Shown here: positions 47,769-60,059 of the stretch, one piece after another
Position numbering within the stretch: the stretch's first letter is position 1
Layout of the letters: every line of letters begins with the position of its first letter
Assembly (NCBI RefSeq): GCF_040412425.1
Contig: NC_089789.1
Location: forward strand, 38,731,106 to 38,795,105
Reading direction: 5' to 3'
DNA: 64,000 nucleotides
Source of the DNA: Macrobrachium rosenbergii
Lineage: Eukaryota > Arthropoda > Malacostraca > Decapoda > Palaemonidae
Notes under the pieces: generated by a model
Database searches by the model: none
The model's input: the letters and a program-made list of their open reading frames with translations, nothing else
What the model was told of the DNA's origin: nothing
Program-made: the position numbers and the translations under genes

Positions 47769-50700
47769 TGAATTGTTGCATTATCTGGACCTCCTAATGC
47801 ATTTAGGTACATTCTGGCATATGCTTCCACTTGTCAGCTATAAATATTTTATCCCCTATGAATGACCAGTAGTCTTTCCAAGAACCCACTGATTCCTGTA
47901 TGGTTTATAATTTGAAGCCCTTTGTTTTGCCTGGTAGTGAATCTGGGACAGCCATTGTTCCTTGGTAACAGAGCTACTTACTACAGATAAATCTGTAAAC
48001 ACTAGCAAATGAGAAGTAAAATGGAATATGGATTTTAGACTTAATGCACTGGATTCAAGGTGGTCACTCAGTGCTGACAGAAATAAGCATGACCCTACGC
48101 CAGGAATCCATCATCATCCCCCCTTCCCAAAAGGTCAGTTCTCATCAGCTACTCTGTACTGTCATTATTCCCTGCTAAAGGACAGGAAGGTGTTCTAGCA
48201 GTCTCCATATTTAAAGGCTGCAGCTGAGACACTTCGACTTTGAAATACATCCCAGTTACAAATCTTTGCCCTTACATGCAACTAAATCCCAAGCTCAACT
48301 GGGGAAGCTTATTTACAGTTGTCACTTGGGCAACTCTCATGGGCTGTAATACCCAGAAACAAAGACCTATGGCTAACAAGCCTATGGAGTTATCGATCAC
48401 TGAATAGTGGCAGTTAATCATGCACTGCTACCAGTAACCTTTTCAGTAGGAATAGCCTGCTGTGCACTTCCAGGAGGAAATGAAAGATTAGGACCACAAG
48501 TAGCTGAAAAGAAGTGTTGACCAGTGTATTTATGACAAATGAGAAAGATGCCGACAAGTTGTGGAATAATCTTGAAAATGCAAGGTAATGAACACAGACC
48601 AAACTAATCACAACTAAACAAAATATACTGTACAAATATACATAAGCAGAAGCATATTCGCACTGTACCCATACCCTAGATACATCACCAAGAGCTGTCT
48701 GGTAACCAAACTGTTGTCATCTCTCACTGTTCCAATGGTGCACCAGTTTAGCATTTTAATTTACCAAGCTCTGCAGTAACTGATGTAGAGAGATCATTGG
48801 GTAGTTGTGGTAGGAGTTACAACTTTAGTCAACTGATATGAATACTGTACCTGTTAGTCATCATAATCCAAATCTGAACTTTAGGTCTTTGATGGCTCAC
48901 ATAATCATTTTATCATCCACTTCGGTCTGCATTTTGTGGATATCCCTCCCATTCCTGTAAAATGAAGTTTTACCTTTGAAAAATTAACATTAATACCTTG
49001 ATATTTTGATGGATTCTAAATTTATCTCTGGCAAATTACATAACTGTGTCAATTTATTTTTCATGATATACAGCTGGTTTTTTGTCATTCAGAAGCAGAA
49101 TACAGGTGCTTTGTTGTATGCTCAAAAATGGAAAACAAAAGTCAAAGTGACAATAAGTTTGCTAAAAAATTTTAGCTGATGACATTTGATATTGGAATCT
49201 CAAAGGTTAGGAATAGAATGATCGTCATCAGAATCAGAGTCAAGTACATCTGTATACCTGTAGACAGGTATACATGATGAGGTAGAATTTCAGTCATAAC
49301 AGTATGTGCAGGTTTGTGAGAAGTTAGAAACTGGTGAAATTAAAGAGCATGAAAATTTTTACAGGAGAAACGTGGAAATAAATATTTGCACAAAATTCTT
49401 AAGTAGCACCTAAACTTGATTGACACTAGGGGTATGGCTTTCTGACAAGTAACAGACCCAATAATATAGCCTGAACTTGCATAATCTACATATACCGCTG
49501 ACAGCAATTTCATATAGTCCCTAACTGAATTAACTTGTAATATGCAATTAATAATCAAATTTAAGAGCCTCATTTAAAAAATATATTTCAGATTTTAACA
49601 AAAGAAAATAACTATAACATTACAGGTGATGAGTACAAAAGTCCATTAGGTTGAGTTCTGTTAAAGTGAGGTGTTATTTTTGATAAATTACGTTAAGAAG
49701 ACCAAGATTGCATGACTCAACTCATAGGGGTTGCCCAAAGGACTTTTTCTTATTGACAGCGGGAAACACATCAGGTTTAAGAAGTTGGAAAATCAAGCGA
49801 AGAGAGACCAAAGAATGGCTGAAACATAAAGGGAAGAAAGCAAAAATGCAGCTGAAGCTGAAGGGATCCTGCATAGAACCTTTATAGTAAAGTCTACGGG
49901 ATGTTGCAGTATGAGGTGTAAATGACTTGTGCAAGTTATGGAAAAATAATGCAACACTGATAATAAGAAATAACAATAATATAAATTAATAAGTTAGACC
50001 ACTGACTTAACATCTGAACTCTCGTAGAGCTGGATGGACCAATAAGAAACATTCATTTAATAAAATTGGAATGAATGTAAGCAAAATGCCAGTTTTTAAA
50101 GGGTAGATGTGCTGCAGCAATTTTAATTAAGCAATCTTTCAAAAGACAAGGTTGAAGCAGTCTTAAAACACTCCCTATACCTACTGACAGGAGTTAGATA
50201 TTTAATTACAATTTTTATAATGGCTTAGAACCAAAGCAGGGAGAGTGGGAACTACTAAATAAAGGGATTGTTTAGATGCAGTTTCAAAATCAGAGATGAT
50301 AAATGAAGAAAGTGATCTGCGATAAAGTGCAAATGACAGAAGAGATAAAAGCAGAAACATGGAAGGCTGCCTTGCGGACTCAAAATTCTAAAAATGAAAT
50401 TATCTAAAAACAAAACAATGCCCACCTGGAGTAACCATCAAGATCAAAGTCATGCCAGTACCGATCATCCTTGTGTGGCTTCAGCAATGCTATTAGTTTC
50501 TGGGAGACAAGATGGGCAAAGTAAGACTCAGGAAAATAATTTTAAACAAAATTAAAAATGCTTATAATTAAGAAATTGATCAAATAAATGGAAAGGTTGG
50601 ACTGCTGGATTTCATTTACCAAAAATTTGTTTTTCAAACAAAGAATGTGCTAAATTGTTCTTTTTTTCTCTAATTTATTTTCAGTCTTTAATACATTTTG

Positions 50701-53055
50701 GATGGTACAGTACCTTCTTTTGTTTCATGTCCCAAGAGAATATTAGGAAACATCATCTGGGAAGTAAGGTATTTTGGCAACTAATGTCTTAATCTCCTAA
50801 GAACAAACACATCCATGCCATTTCATGAGCTATTTTTGCTGGCTTTGTTTACACTTTAGGTTTATCACTCTCTATTTTATGCAGACATCTTAAAATCTTT
50901 CACCACGTAGTTTTAACAGCACAGTAATCTTCCAACTGTGTATACTAATTTGTCATGTCAAACACATTGTTAAATATTTTAGTACATTTTCTGTAACTTT
51001 TCCATTGTCTTTCCCTATTCCCAAGTAACTATGCTAAGACCTTTCAACTGCCTGCATTGGACTTTCTGTAGAGGGTTTAGGATTTGACTCTTTTGCTCAT
51101 TCAGATTGAGAGAAATGTTAATATTGTAAATTCATGAATTTAAGGAAGATTTTGCTGAATACGAGTAGCAGTCTATAATAACAATTTTTGGCAGACCTCA
51201 CTCAAGTATTTTAGGAAATTATCAGTTACAATACTCAATTATATATCTCAGACTTTACAGAGAAAGATGACAAGTGGAATAGGACAAAACTGTAGTCAGG
51301 CCAAATAGCTGCAAGAACTTAGTAGTGCTGAGAGGCAGGTAGCTATGGTGCACTGCATAAGCAGGTGCACTGCATAAGTAATCAGTCTGTATGAATTTTT
51401 TTTTCTTGAACTGTTTCAAAACCAGCCAATTACTGTACATACACCATACCCCAAAACTTAGTTTATATGAGAAGGAAACTCGCTGGTAACAACACAGACT
51501 TTGGCTGACTGAAACCTGATACAGTATACCTTTTTAAGAATTACTGGCACTGAGAAAGAGGGGATCGTGCAAGATACGCCTGAGAGACTTGTATAAGAAA
51601 AAGAATAAGACCTTACGACATTTGTGGAAGGGCGTAACAAGTACTCTGAAAGGAGGTCTACAGAGAAAATGATGGTGAACCTACCAAACTTGGAACCCTA
51701 ACTGAGGCAGGCACCACATGTGTCTGTGCTATTCCAGTTACTAATGTGCTTAGCGTATCCCTAAGGAAATGCTCATGCATGTGTTTAACACCTCCACATG
51801 CCTGCTGAAACTAGGTGACAACATATGGTAAAGGAGGAAGAAATATCTGATACCATGGAAAAGTACCCCCCACTTTCACTACTTTGGTAGATCTTACCAT
51901 GCAAAATGCCACCACAGAGTTTTACTGAGCCAAAGTGAAATCACATCCCTGCTACCTGTTCCTGTCACATCTTGAAGAACGAAATAGCTGCCTGAATCTT
52001 CCTGGAGACTGCAATACTTTAAAGACAGAAATACACACTGACTGGACGCAGCAAAACAACCTAATTCTTGGCATGGGCTGTGATAAGTGCGACAGCAAAA
52101 GAAGCTATGGCTTGGTCCAGGTCAACTTGGGTTTTAGCCTTCTCTTCTCCTGATCCCACATTTACCTTACTTATATACAAATGAACATTATCCATATTTT
52201 TACTTTGTTGGCACGATGGCTGTAAAGTCCAGCTTACTAGTACTGTTATTTACCAAGTGAAGAAAGAGATGAGTCTACAATGTCTGCCAAGTACAAACTT
52301 CTGGGGTCCTATGTTGGAACCAGATCTGGCTTAAGCCAGCATGTAGAGGAGCTTGTGCAAAAATAGGATCTGATTACAATAACAAACCACTTGCCAAATT
52401 TACATTAAAAGAAACTCCAGTGGAAAAGCCCAGTTTAGTCTACCCTCCTGCACTAATGGTCACATAGCCATGTCTGTCTCGGTCTCTATACATAAAAAAA
52501 AAACTATGGAAAGCTGCTCATCTTACCCTAAGTCTATTTCTGGTTGGAACGCTAAACGAACTCATGGTAGGCAGCCTGAATCCAAAGAAGTATTGGGCTG
52601 GTTCAACAGAGCTTATGGTGCCAATGGCAAAGAACACAGCCACTATCAATGTTAGGGATCTCATCTGTGGGAAAAAGGATTTGTTTAGTGCTGTGAATTT
52701 CTCAAGTACTATAGAACTGTATCATACAATTCAAATACGTATAATTACAGTCTCCACAAGTTCAAACATCTGCTAATTTATAGAGCTCAGAACAAGTACT
52801 ATTTGTATTAAATATACAAGGGGTAAAAACCAATAAAACTGGTACAACATTTCCTGCTGCTGGAAAAAGATTGTTTTAGGATATATGGCTATAACAAGGT
52901 GGAAGTACGAAATGATGAAAAATGTTAACCAATATTTTATTAATGTGGATATGTGACGTTATCCTCACTTGCAGCTTATGAGCTCAGGACATCCATTCTT
53001 AATTAAATCTAAGAGGAAGAACACCCTCTGTTAAAGACCAATTGTATTTAAGCTG

Positions 53056-53057
<2 letters not shown>
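47769..53057. other. Intergenic DNA between ASL and the peptide gene, no gene supported
   Basis: AT-rich sequence. One exon-like segment (50,430-50,505, - strand) is listed separately. 51,900-52,700 is GC-richer with short open frames on both strands that look like old transposon debris but match nothing I recognise. Confidence 0.5.
50430..50505 (-). other. Candidate internal exon, - strand, unassigned
   Basis: A strong acceptor (ctttgcccatcttgtctcccag) precedes a single open frame KLIALLKPHKDDRYWHDF then DLDGYSR, ending at a weak donor (ccag|gtgggc). About 74 bases. DFDLDGY looks like part of an EF-hand loop but could be chance. No partner exons found. Confidence 0.25.
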
Positions 53058-53116
<59 letters not shown>

Positions 53117-53137
53117 TATATATATATAACTATATAT

Positions 53138-53196
<59 letters not shown>
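53058..53196. repeat. (AT)n microsatellite complex
   Basis: AT repeats with a few TAATAT phase slips, just before the 5S-derived fragment. Confidence 0.95.
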
Positions 53197-53198
<2 letters not shown>

Positions 53199-53242
53199 CA
53201 AAAGAGAGAGAGACACACGTGTATTCATTATACTATATTAAT

Positions 53243-53323
53243 GTGTTCTGATCAGCAAAGCTAAACATGCAGTAATGGGATCTATTCAGTATTTGATGAG
53301 AGACCAACAGGGAATGCTAAGTG
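53243..53323 (+). repeat. 5S rRNA-derived fragment
   Basis: From CTGATCAGC through AAGCTAAACAT and GTATTTGATGAGAGACC to GGGAATG the order and spacing follow the 3' two-thirds of eukaryotic 5S rRNA (CCGATCACCGAAGTTAAGCA ... TAGTACTTGGATGGGTGACC ... GGGAA). Several mismatches and no recognisable 5' third, so this is a 5S pseudogene or the head of a 5S-derived SINE, not a functional rRNA gene. It sits between an (AT)n array and (CA)n/(TG)n arrays. Confidence 0.6.
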
Positions 53324-53486
53324 CATAAGATAGGCATGAGGCTATCATCTCAATCCATAATCCTCGATGGAAACTGAAATGGTAACACCTGAAGCATCCC
53401 CTTTCATGGGAAACACACACACACACACAAACATTATATATGCGTATATGTACATACATGAGACAGTATACTATATACGTATAGTG

Positions 53487-53599
<113 letters not shown>

Positions 53600-53995
53600 A
53601 TACGTATTTAAGCTTATTTGTAAAAAAGAAAAAAAAAAAAAAACACCATCTTTGAACTATAAAAAAATTACCGGGAGAAACCAAGCCTTCGAGTTTCTTT
53701 TGCAGGACTCCGATAAATCATAGGCCATGTGACTTTCTTGCTGTTATTGATGATGGATTTTCATCTTCATGTTTTACCAAATTCTGTATACGGAGATGGA
53801 AACGGCCCGACTACGTACTTACCGGTTTTCCAGAATGATAATGTGGCGTTGCACTATAACAGACATACCATTCGGGTCGTGGCGCAGTTGTTATTCTGTA
53901 CGGTAAATGTGAGAGTATTTGACGAGATGCCAACACGAGAAAATTCCATGGATGCATTTTGATTCGAAGAAATATGAAAAGCTTTAGGATGAAAA

Positions 53996-54190
53996 GCATT
54001 GAATAAACAAAAATTTAACGAATTTTGGACGTCAAGTATTCCAACCAACCGTTACCTTGTACGACGTTTTCAACATATCGACTCATATATTTTCGTTGAA
54101 TAAACGATGCGTAAATTTAACAAATCGTTTGGATGTCGTAAGTTGAATCATATCCCAACCGTTACCTTGTATTGACAGATCTCAGCATCA
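53996..54190 (+). repeat. ~97-base tandem duplication
   Basis: Both copies start TTGAATAAAC, continue AAATTTAAC and G(G)A(C/T)GTC, and contain CCAACCGTTACCTTGTA. Diverged. No gene. Confidence 0.6.
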
Positions 54191-54716
54191 ATACCATTAT
54201 TATCATTAATTCGGATATCTAATCAGCGTTTCAGAAATGGTACTTTTGCGTTATTTGAAACAGCTTCTACGAGATATCGAAATATCTTATCTTTTGAAAA
54301 GATTATAAAAGTCATTACGTCACCTCAGAAATTAGCAGTTACTGACATCGAATCATTGTTTGCACTAATAAAATCTAGCGAGTCTATCGTTTGTTTCTCG
54401 TCCAGTACACTGGAAATGTTCACCGAACATTCTAACGATGTGAGAGGCTTTTTCATTTTATATACGCATTTAATGTGTACACTGCAAGGACAAGCTCGCT
54501 TTCCGGTGATTAATGAAACTGATTTAATGAATTTTCTGATTTTACTGTAGACCGCACTTTTTATTTTTCACAATATAGTTAATATCGTTTTGAATGATAC
54601 ACAAGGCACAAAGTACTAAAGGTAATATTTGAATTTTTTTCAGAATAGAACTTTATGAAATATTGTACTGAGTACAGAGATAAGCTGCAGGCAAAAAGGT
54701 TATAAAAAATACGTAC

Positions 54717-54852
54717 CTTTTTAGGCTACACCTATGGAACGACTGAGGGTCAGTCCAGTGTTGGATCTTGACAACGTTCAGTAAGGTGCCGTAGACTGGG
54801 TCCCTGTCGTGGTAGAAATGACAATGGAGTCTGGTATTTGTAACAGTACGCT

Positions 54853-54857
<5 letters not shown>
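54717..54857 (-). other. Candidate exon, - strand, unassigned
   Basis: Open on the - strand up to a good donor (aaaag|gtacgt at 54,716). It reads LHCHFYHDRDPVYGT and KIQHWTDPQSFHRC, with about 50% GC against AT-rich flanks. No convincing acceptor: the upstream side runs into (GA)n. I do not recognise the protein. Confidence 0.25.

Positions 54858-54905
<48 letters not shown>
54857..54905. repeat. Compound (CT)n(CA)n microsatellite
   Basis: CT units followed by CA units; it borders a candidate exon on the - strand. Confidence 0.95.
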
Positions 54906-54906
<1 letters not shown>

Positions 54907-55286
54907 AATATCATCCGTCGGTCTAAACATAATTTATTTAGGTTGCTACGTCATATTACTTTATTGGGTTTTGGGAAACTCGCATCCTCTCTTTTCAGTA
55001 ATTTTTATGTTGTTAATCATAAGCATTTCTTACTTTCTTTTTGCTGAGGGACATCTGATCTGTTTCGGTTTGGTAGGCAAGTTCATGGCATTCCGGAAGT
55101 ACGCTCACCATTAATAATAATAATGGTCACAATCACTGTTGCAAGTACAATAACTCTCTTGGTTTTACGCTTCTCTTAATATGGACGTTCAGTAGATTCT
55201 ATGGCTTGTCTCATTAGAATATACTTTGTGCATTATGAATAATCACGTTGATACCATACCTCCAGGGAATAGGGTTACGAATCTTG

Positions 55287-55434
55287 TTATTTACGGCATG
55301 TGCAATCACTTTCACCTTTGATGAGGCGTTGACGAGGAATATCGAAGAGGCTGCCTTGTGTCATCGACGCATTCCCGAAATACCCAATGCACAGTACAGC
55401 TTTGCGTCCCACAGGTCTTTCACGATACACACTG
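55287..55434 (-). other. Candidate last exon, - strand, unassigned
   Basis: After a possible acceptor (aaaacacag) a phase-2 reading gives SVYRERPVGRKAVLC, then SLFDIPRQRLIKGE and a terminal DCTCRK before TAA. Size, phase and a terminal C-x-C resemble exon 3 of the secreted peptide gene, but residue similarity is weak. The opposite strand is also open here, so the strand is uncertain. Confidence 0.22.
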
Positions 55435-58400
55435 CTGTGTTTTGAAACTAGCGAAATACAGTATACGCAATGTCTAATGCACACAAAAAAGCGCAGGATT
55501 TCAGAAATATGTTAAAAAGGGGGGCACACTTTTTTTATGACATCAACAGGCAGTGGATAATGAAAGGCAGTACGCCTTGTAATTTTGACATGCCTATCTA
55601 CTATTGGTTTTTATGTTATGCTTTTACGTAATAACCTTAAAAACTGTCTACTGGTTGTTATAGGCACCTTGGAGAAAATAAACATGGACCCCAATGTGAA
55701 GGACACCAAAATATACGTGGCTCTTTGTCGAACGCTGGGCTGAACTACGGGAATACTTTTTTTTTTTTTAACAAACCACTTGTAAAAACTTGGAAGGCTA
55801 TTCAAAGATGGCGAATTCCTGTCAAGGCAACTGAAATTATTAACCTCTTAAGCTTAACCATAATAATCACAGCCATCTTCCACAAATTTAATGAAATTTA
55901 ATTTGGTTCAAAACTCAAACATTATCAGGAACAGTGACTACATACATAAAAAGGACTTTCGGTAGATCCAGGTGTGAGTTTTAACAAAATATCTAAAAAA
56001 CAAACGGACGGAATTCGAATAAAGTTACTATACTCCCTCCAAATGATAACCTTGGTGAATATTAATAAAGACTTGACATGGTTCCTATGGGAGGAAAATC
56101 GCAGAATTTCATCGATGCCATTACTAATCCTAATAACAGTCGGATGCCTCTTAACTAACTTTGCATAAAAGTTTACATTTTAAATGTCCGGCATTACAAC
56201 ACACAGAGACAATTACGGATCGCACTCGTTATCATTATGAATGAACATGCTATACTTTCTTTTATAATAAAAGCAACATATACTTGAAATAATATTCCTT
56301 GGCCATTTATTCAATGTGCTCATTCCCGTGTGTCAACATGGCTCGGAGTACTGCCATTTACCGTTAGCATTTTACGGGAATCAGCCTATAAGCCAAGGAC
56401 CTGTATTGCTTAATTCTCCGGTATAAAGTGCCTAAATGTGAAAAATGACAAAAAAAGGGCTGCACTGAGTATGAATGAACAACTTAAATATAAAAAATCT
56501 TGATACTGTTACAGTTGTAGATTCTCCTCGCCATTTAGATTTACAGCTGAGGATCAGGAGACCGCGCTGTCACAAGACCCACCTAACCTCATGGCGTAAG
56601 ACTTCTTTCTTGGTCCCTATACGTCAGAGTTCGAGAAAGGTACGAATACGTCGGCTGTTCTTTTCATATACAACCGGAATATTCAATAAAAAAAAAAGTT
56701 ACTCGACTTTCTCCTTTCCTCTAGCAACTGGTGGCGCATTTACGCGGTATTCCATTATCCATGAAGGAACGCGACCAAAAACCAATACAGCGTGTCAGTT
56801 CGAATTCATTACCATTTCTGTGTCATAATTCAAAAGGTCTTCCACACATAAATGGCTGTATTGTACACGGTGTTCATGAGGATCGAAGCGGGGTTCTCAC
56901 ACACACTCAGTTTATGGGTGTATGTATGTGTATATATATTGTATATATATACACATATGTGTGTGTATACAGTATGTGTGTGTATATGTATATATATATA
57001 TATATTATAACTAAGAAAATCATTAACTATAATTTTTCTGAACCGTAAAATTGTTGTTTTAATTTCAAAAAGACATTGTTTCAAACTGCTCGCATTATTG
57101 GTTCTGTATTGCAAAATGTCACCAAGTCGTTACTAAACGTACCCTACTAATTATGTCTGATAACCCTGCATGAATCATTATCAGTAACACAAATTCCCAT
57201 TATTCTGTAACCAGAGAGGTGGCCCTTTTAACAAGGATGAAAGGAAAACGGGAACTGTCGAATATCATCTGTTGACATCTGTCTAGCCTAAACCGTTTAC
57301 TCTACAGTACATGGAGATACTCTGATCTTTATATAGACGACCTCTGCACGTTACACAAACATGTCGGAACAGAGAAAATGTGCATTTCACTTTTACATTT
57401 CTGAAGGAACATTCTTTTCTGGAATTTTTTTCTTAAAAAAAAAACAGCCTGATACTTTTGTTTACGTGACATTTTGACATTACTAGGTCTCCAGCTAGTT
57501 TATTTTACTATGCTCAAATATTTACAGTAAAACCAATTAATGGCCTATGGTATAAAAGTAAAATATCTAAAATAGCGTTTTACCAACGAGGCTTTGGCTC
57601 GAAAGCCTAAGGTAGCCTTTTTGCCTCGTTGTCCTGGGCGTCTGTGAACCTGAGTTCTATGCTATAGCCTACTAGAAAATAAAAACTGATAACTATGCAA
57701 ATAAAATCCATCTATACATTATAAAAATTCACTTACCATTAACTAGACAAGACTACTGTGATCATTTTCAAAGGCAAGGCTCGTGGACACGTGCTGCCAC
57801 TAAGGTGTCCCTTAGCGTCAGCATGAAAATAAAGGTCCTATCTCTACAGAATCACCAAAAATTAGTTCTGTGGTGATTGTCTGGTTAGGATGGTTACTAT
57901 TGATGTTGTTACCTTACTGAAGCTCGACGTAATCCAATTAGCGTAGCCTAGCTCAATGCAAACACCTTCTAGGCAACTTGCATTCTAACACACTCCCTTC
58001 CCTCGCAGCTCTCCATCCTTTTTTCTAGTAAGGTTTAAAGATTTCACGGGTTATTCACCATTCTTGATTTAAACACTAATAGCGACTGTACTCACATAAG
58101 ATAAACTTGGATAAATTTATAGTTGGCCCTTGACAGTACAATACAATTCACCCAGTAATCGACAGGACGTCCTCCTACTCTGTGATGTGTTGAAAACTTG
58201 AGTAACTGTCGGACACAACGTTCCAGCACTTTTTCAGTGTTCGTCTTTTCGCTTTTTTTTTATTGTATACGTTTTATCGTCAATTTAGTTGTATTCTTTT
58301 AATTGTAAATTAGTGTTTCTTATGCTTAAAGTAAAATTAAATTCAGAAATCCAAGCAAATTCTTAAGTGGCATACATTCAGCGTTTTGGCAAGAGCAGGC

Positions 58401-59806
58401 TTATTGTTAGACAAACTTTTAAAAATGCTAGACCTAGTGTTGAACATACACCTATAAATAATTTGCATAGTGCGACAAATCTGACGTTTTTCTGGCGAGC
58501 TATATGGGTCTGGTGTTACTGATTAACTTTCTCAACTACAATATTCTTAAATTCTTAAACGTGTAATGGTTGTAATCAAGGTTTCAATGTTTTGAGAAAT
58601 CAGTTTCTTGAACATTTATGGGCAAATAGTCTTTCAATCATTTTTTTTTCACCTACAGCAGGTTTATCTAAGACTTTCAATATCATAGCTTAAAATTTTC
58701 AATATTGAATCCTAAACTTTTTCAGTCATATCTCTCTGCATTGTAACTTTTGCATCAAACTATATGACTTTTTGCATCTTATCAGCTAAAAGAAATTTTA
58801 AAATGCTCTTCTTGATACCGTCTAATCTCGCCATTTAATTTGCATGCGAGAACACACCAACATTTGTTTTGCAAAGAAAGTAGTTATTTGTCATTCATTA
58901 TATACAAAAGTTCCAGAAATTAATTAGGATTTGTTTTGAAGGTCTCGTGGAAAAAAAGTCAATTATCCACCAAACTTTCTCCCACACATACGGCATTAGC
59001 GTTTTTATTCTGCATAGGCCTATGTTTTTTTTTTAAATCCTTATAAAATCATACCTGGAACGCCAATAATGTTTCTTGCTATATCCATAGCCATTTATAG
59101 TGCATGCTCTGTTAAGGTTACAAAAACCATGCGTCTTGACGCTAGATTTCACCCACAGCATCTAGTCTTTGTGACAAGCGTGTCCATGTTTGTTATCTTG
59201 CAGACATAGATCGGACCCAACTAGCGGCATTATAATTAAAACCAGCCCCGTAGACGCAAGATTAACTGGTTCTATTTAGGCTATATAACATTGCATTCCA
59301 TGAACAAATTAATATTTTAGTTATAAAGCAATAAATATTTTGAGTCCGTCACATGTGACAGCATAGGTACCATGAAACTCATCCGTTTAACAGCTCCGTA
59401 TAGAACGACAGGTTACGCTCCTTGGTTAATGTCTGGTAGTGCTTCGTGACAAAAGGCTACTTAAAAAGTTACTGTAGAAATAAGCAATGGAATAATTCTA
59501 CAAACAACGACGTATATTTATATAAAGTTCCACAAAACTGAATTATTTGCAGACTTTGAAGAGTAATACTCAGGCAGACATGGGCAGAGGTAGGCTGAAG
59601 TATAAAAATAGGCGGTTTTGGAAGCTTATAAATATACCATACCTGACGTACAGCACACTACATGAATGGTCTTCGTGGTAGATTTTATCACAGTTCCAAG
59701 AAAACTTGAATTTGTCAAATCAGTATCTCTGATTAGGGTTTTAACGACAATAAACCAATATCACAGAAGACAAGCCAACTAGTTTTAATCAAGTTATTTG
59801 GCTTTT
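55435..59806. other. Downstream flank of the secreted peptide gene, no gene supported
   Basis: CpG-containing unique DNA with a short AT/GT microsatellite at about 56,930-57,005. Several isolated - strand donor-like sites (for example gtaagtgaa near 57,733) but no coding exon that I can chain. Confidence 0.45.
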
Positions 59807-59812
59807 TTTATT
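59807..59812 (-). terminator. Candidate polyadenylation signal of the secreted peptide gene
   Basis: AATAAA on the - strand (tttatt on +), about 95 bases downstream of the TGA. Position and spacing are typical for a short 3' UTR. Confidence 0.4.
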
Positions 59813-59905
59813 TAACTTAATCATACAAAAAATAGGATAAAATAAGAACGTAGTTTAGTACTCCAATATTTAATAAATTAAAAACGCTGTTAATTTGTGG
59901 ATCTC

Positions 59906-60059
59906 TCAATCATACAAACAAGAACATCGTATGCGTGATCCTCCCCTCAGGAGAAGTGGATGTTCAAACGGATTTCGACAGCAGTATCTATATCCTCCGT
60001 AGATTATGTATAGCGGACCAGCACAGAAGCCAGCCACGTTATGTCTGTTTCCGTAGTCA
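59906..60059 (-). CDS. Secreted peptide gene, exon 3 (cysteine-rich C-terminus)
   Basis: The acceptor is T9-acacccatag; one base completes Ile100, then 50 residues starting DYGNRHNVAGFCAGPLY, with YRYCCRNPF and ending RIRCSCLYD, then TGA (59908-59906). Composition (about 48% GC) is higher than the flanks. Confidence 0.65.

Noticed and set aside
48414..48635. Hydrophobic 73-aa - strand frame as a membrane protein
   Set aside because: T-rich DNA read on the opposite strand gives Phe/Leu/Val-rich frames by chance; no other support.
53243..53323. Functional 5S rRNA gene
   Set aside because: Many mismatches and no 5' third.
56475..56828. 117-aa + strand frame
   Set aside because: No start context, no splice partners, no recognisable domain; composition of a chance frame.
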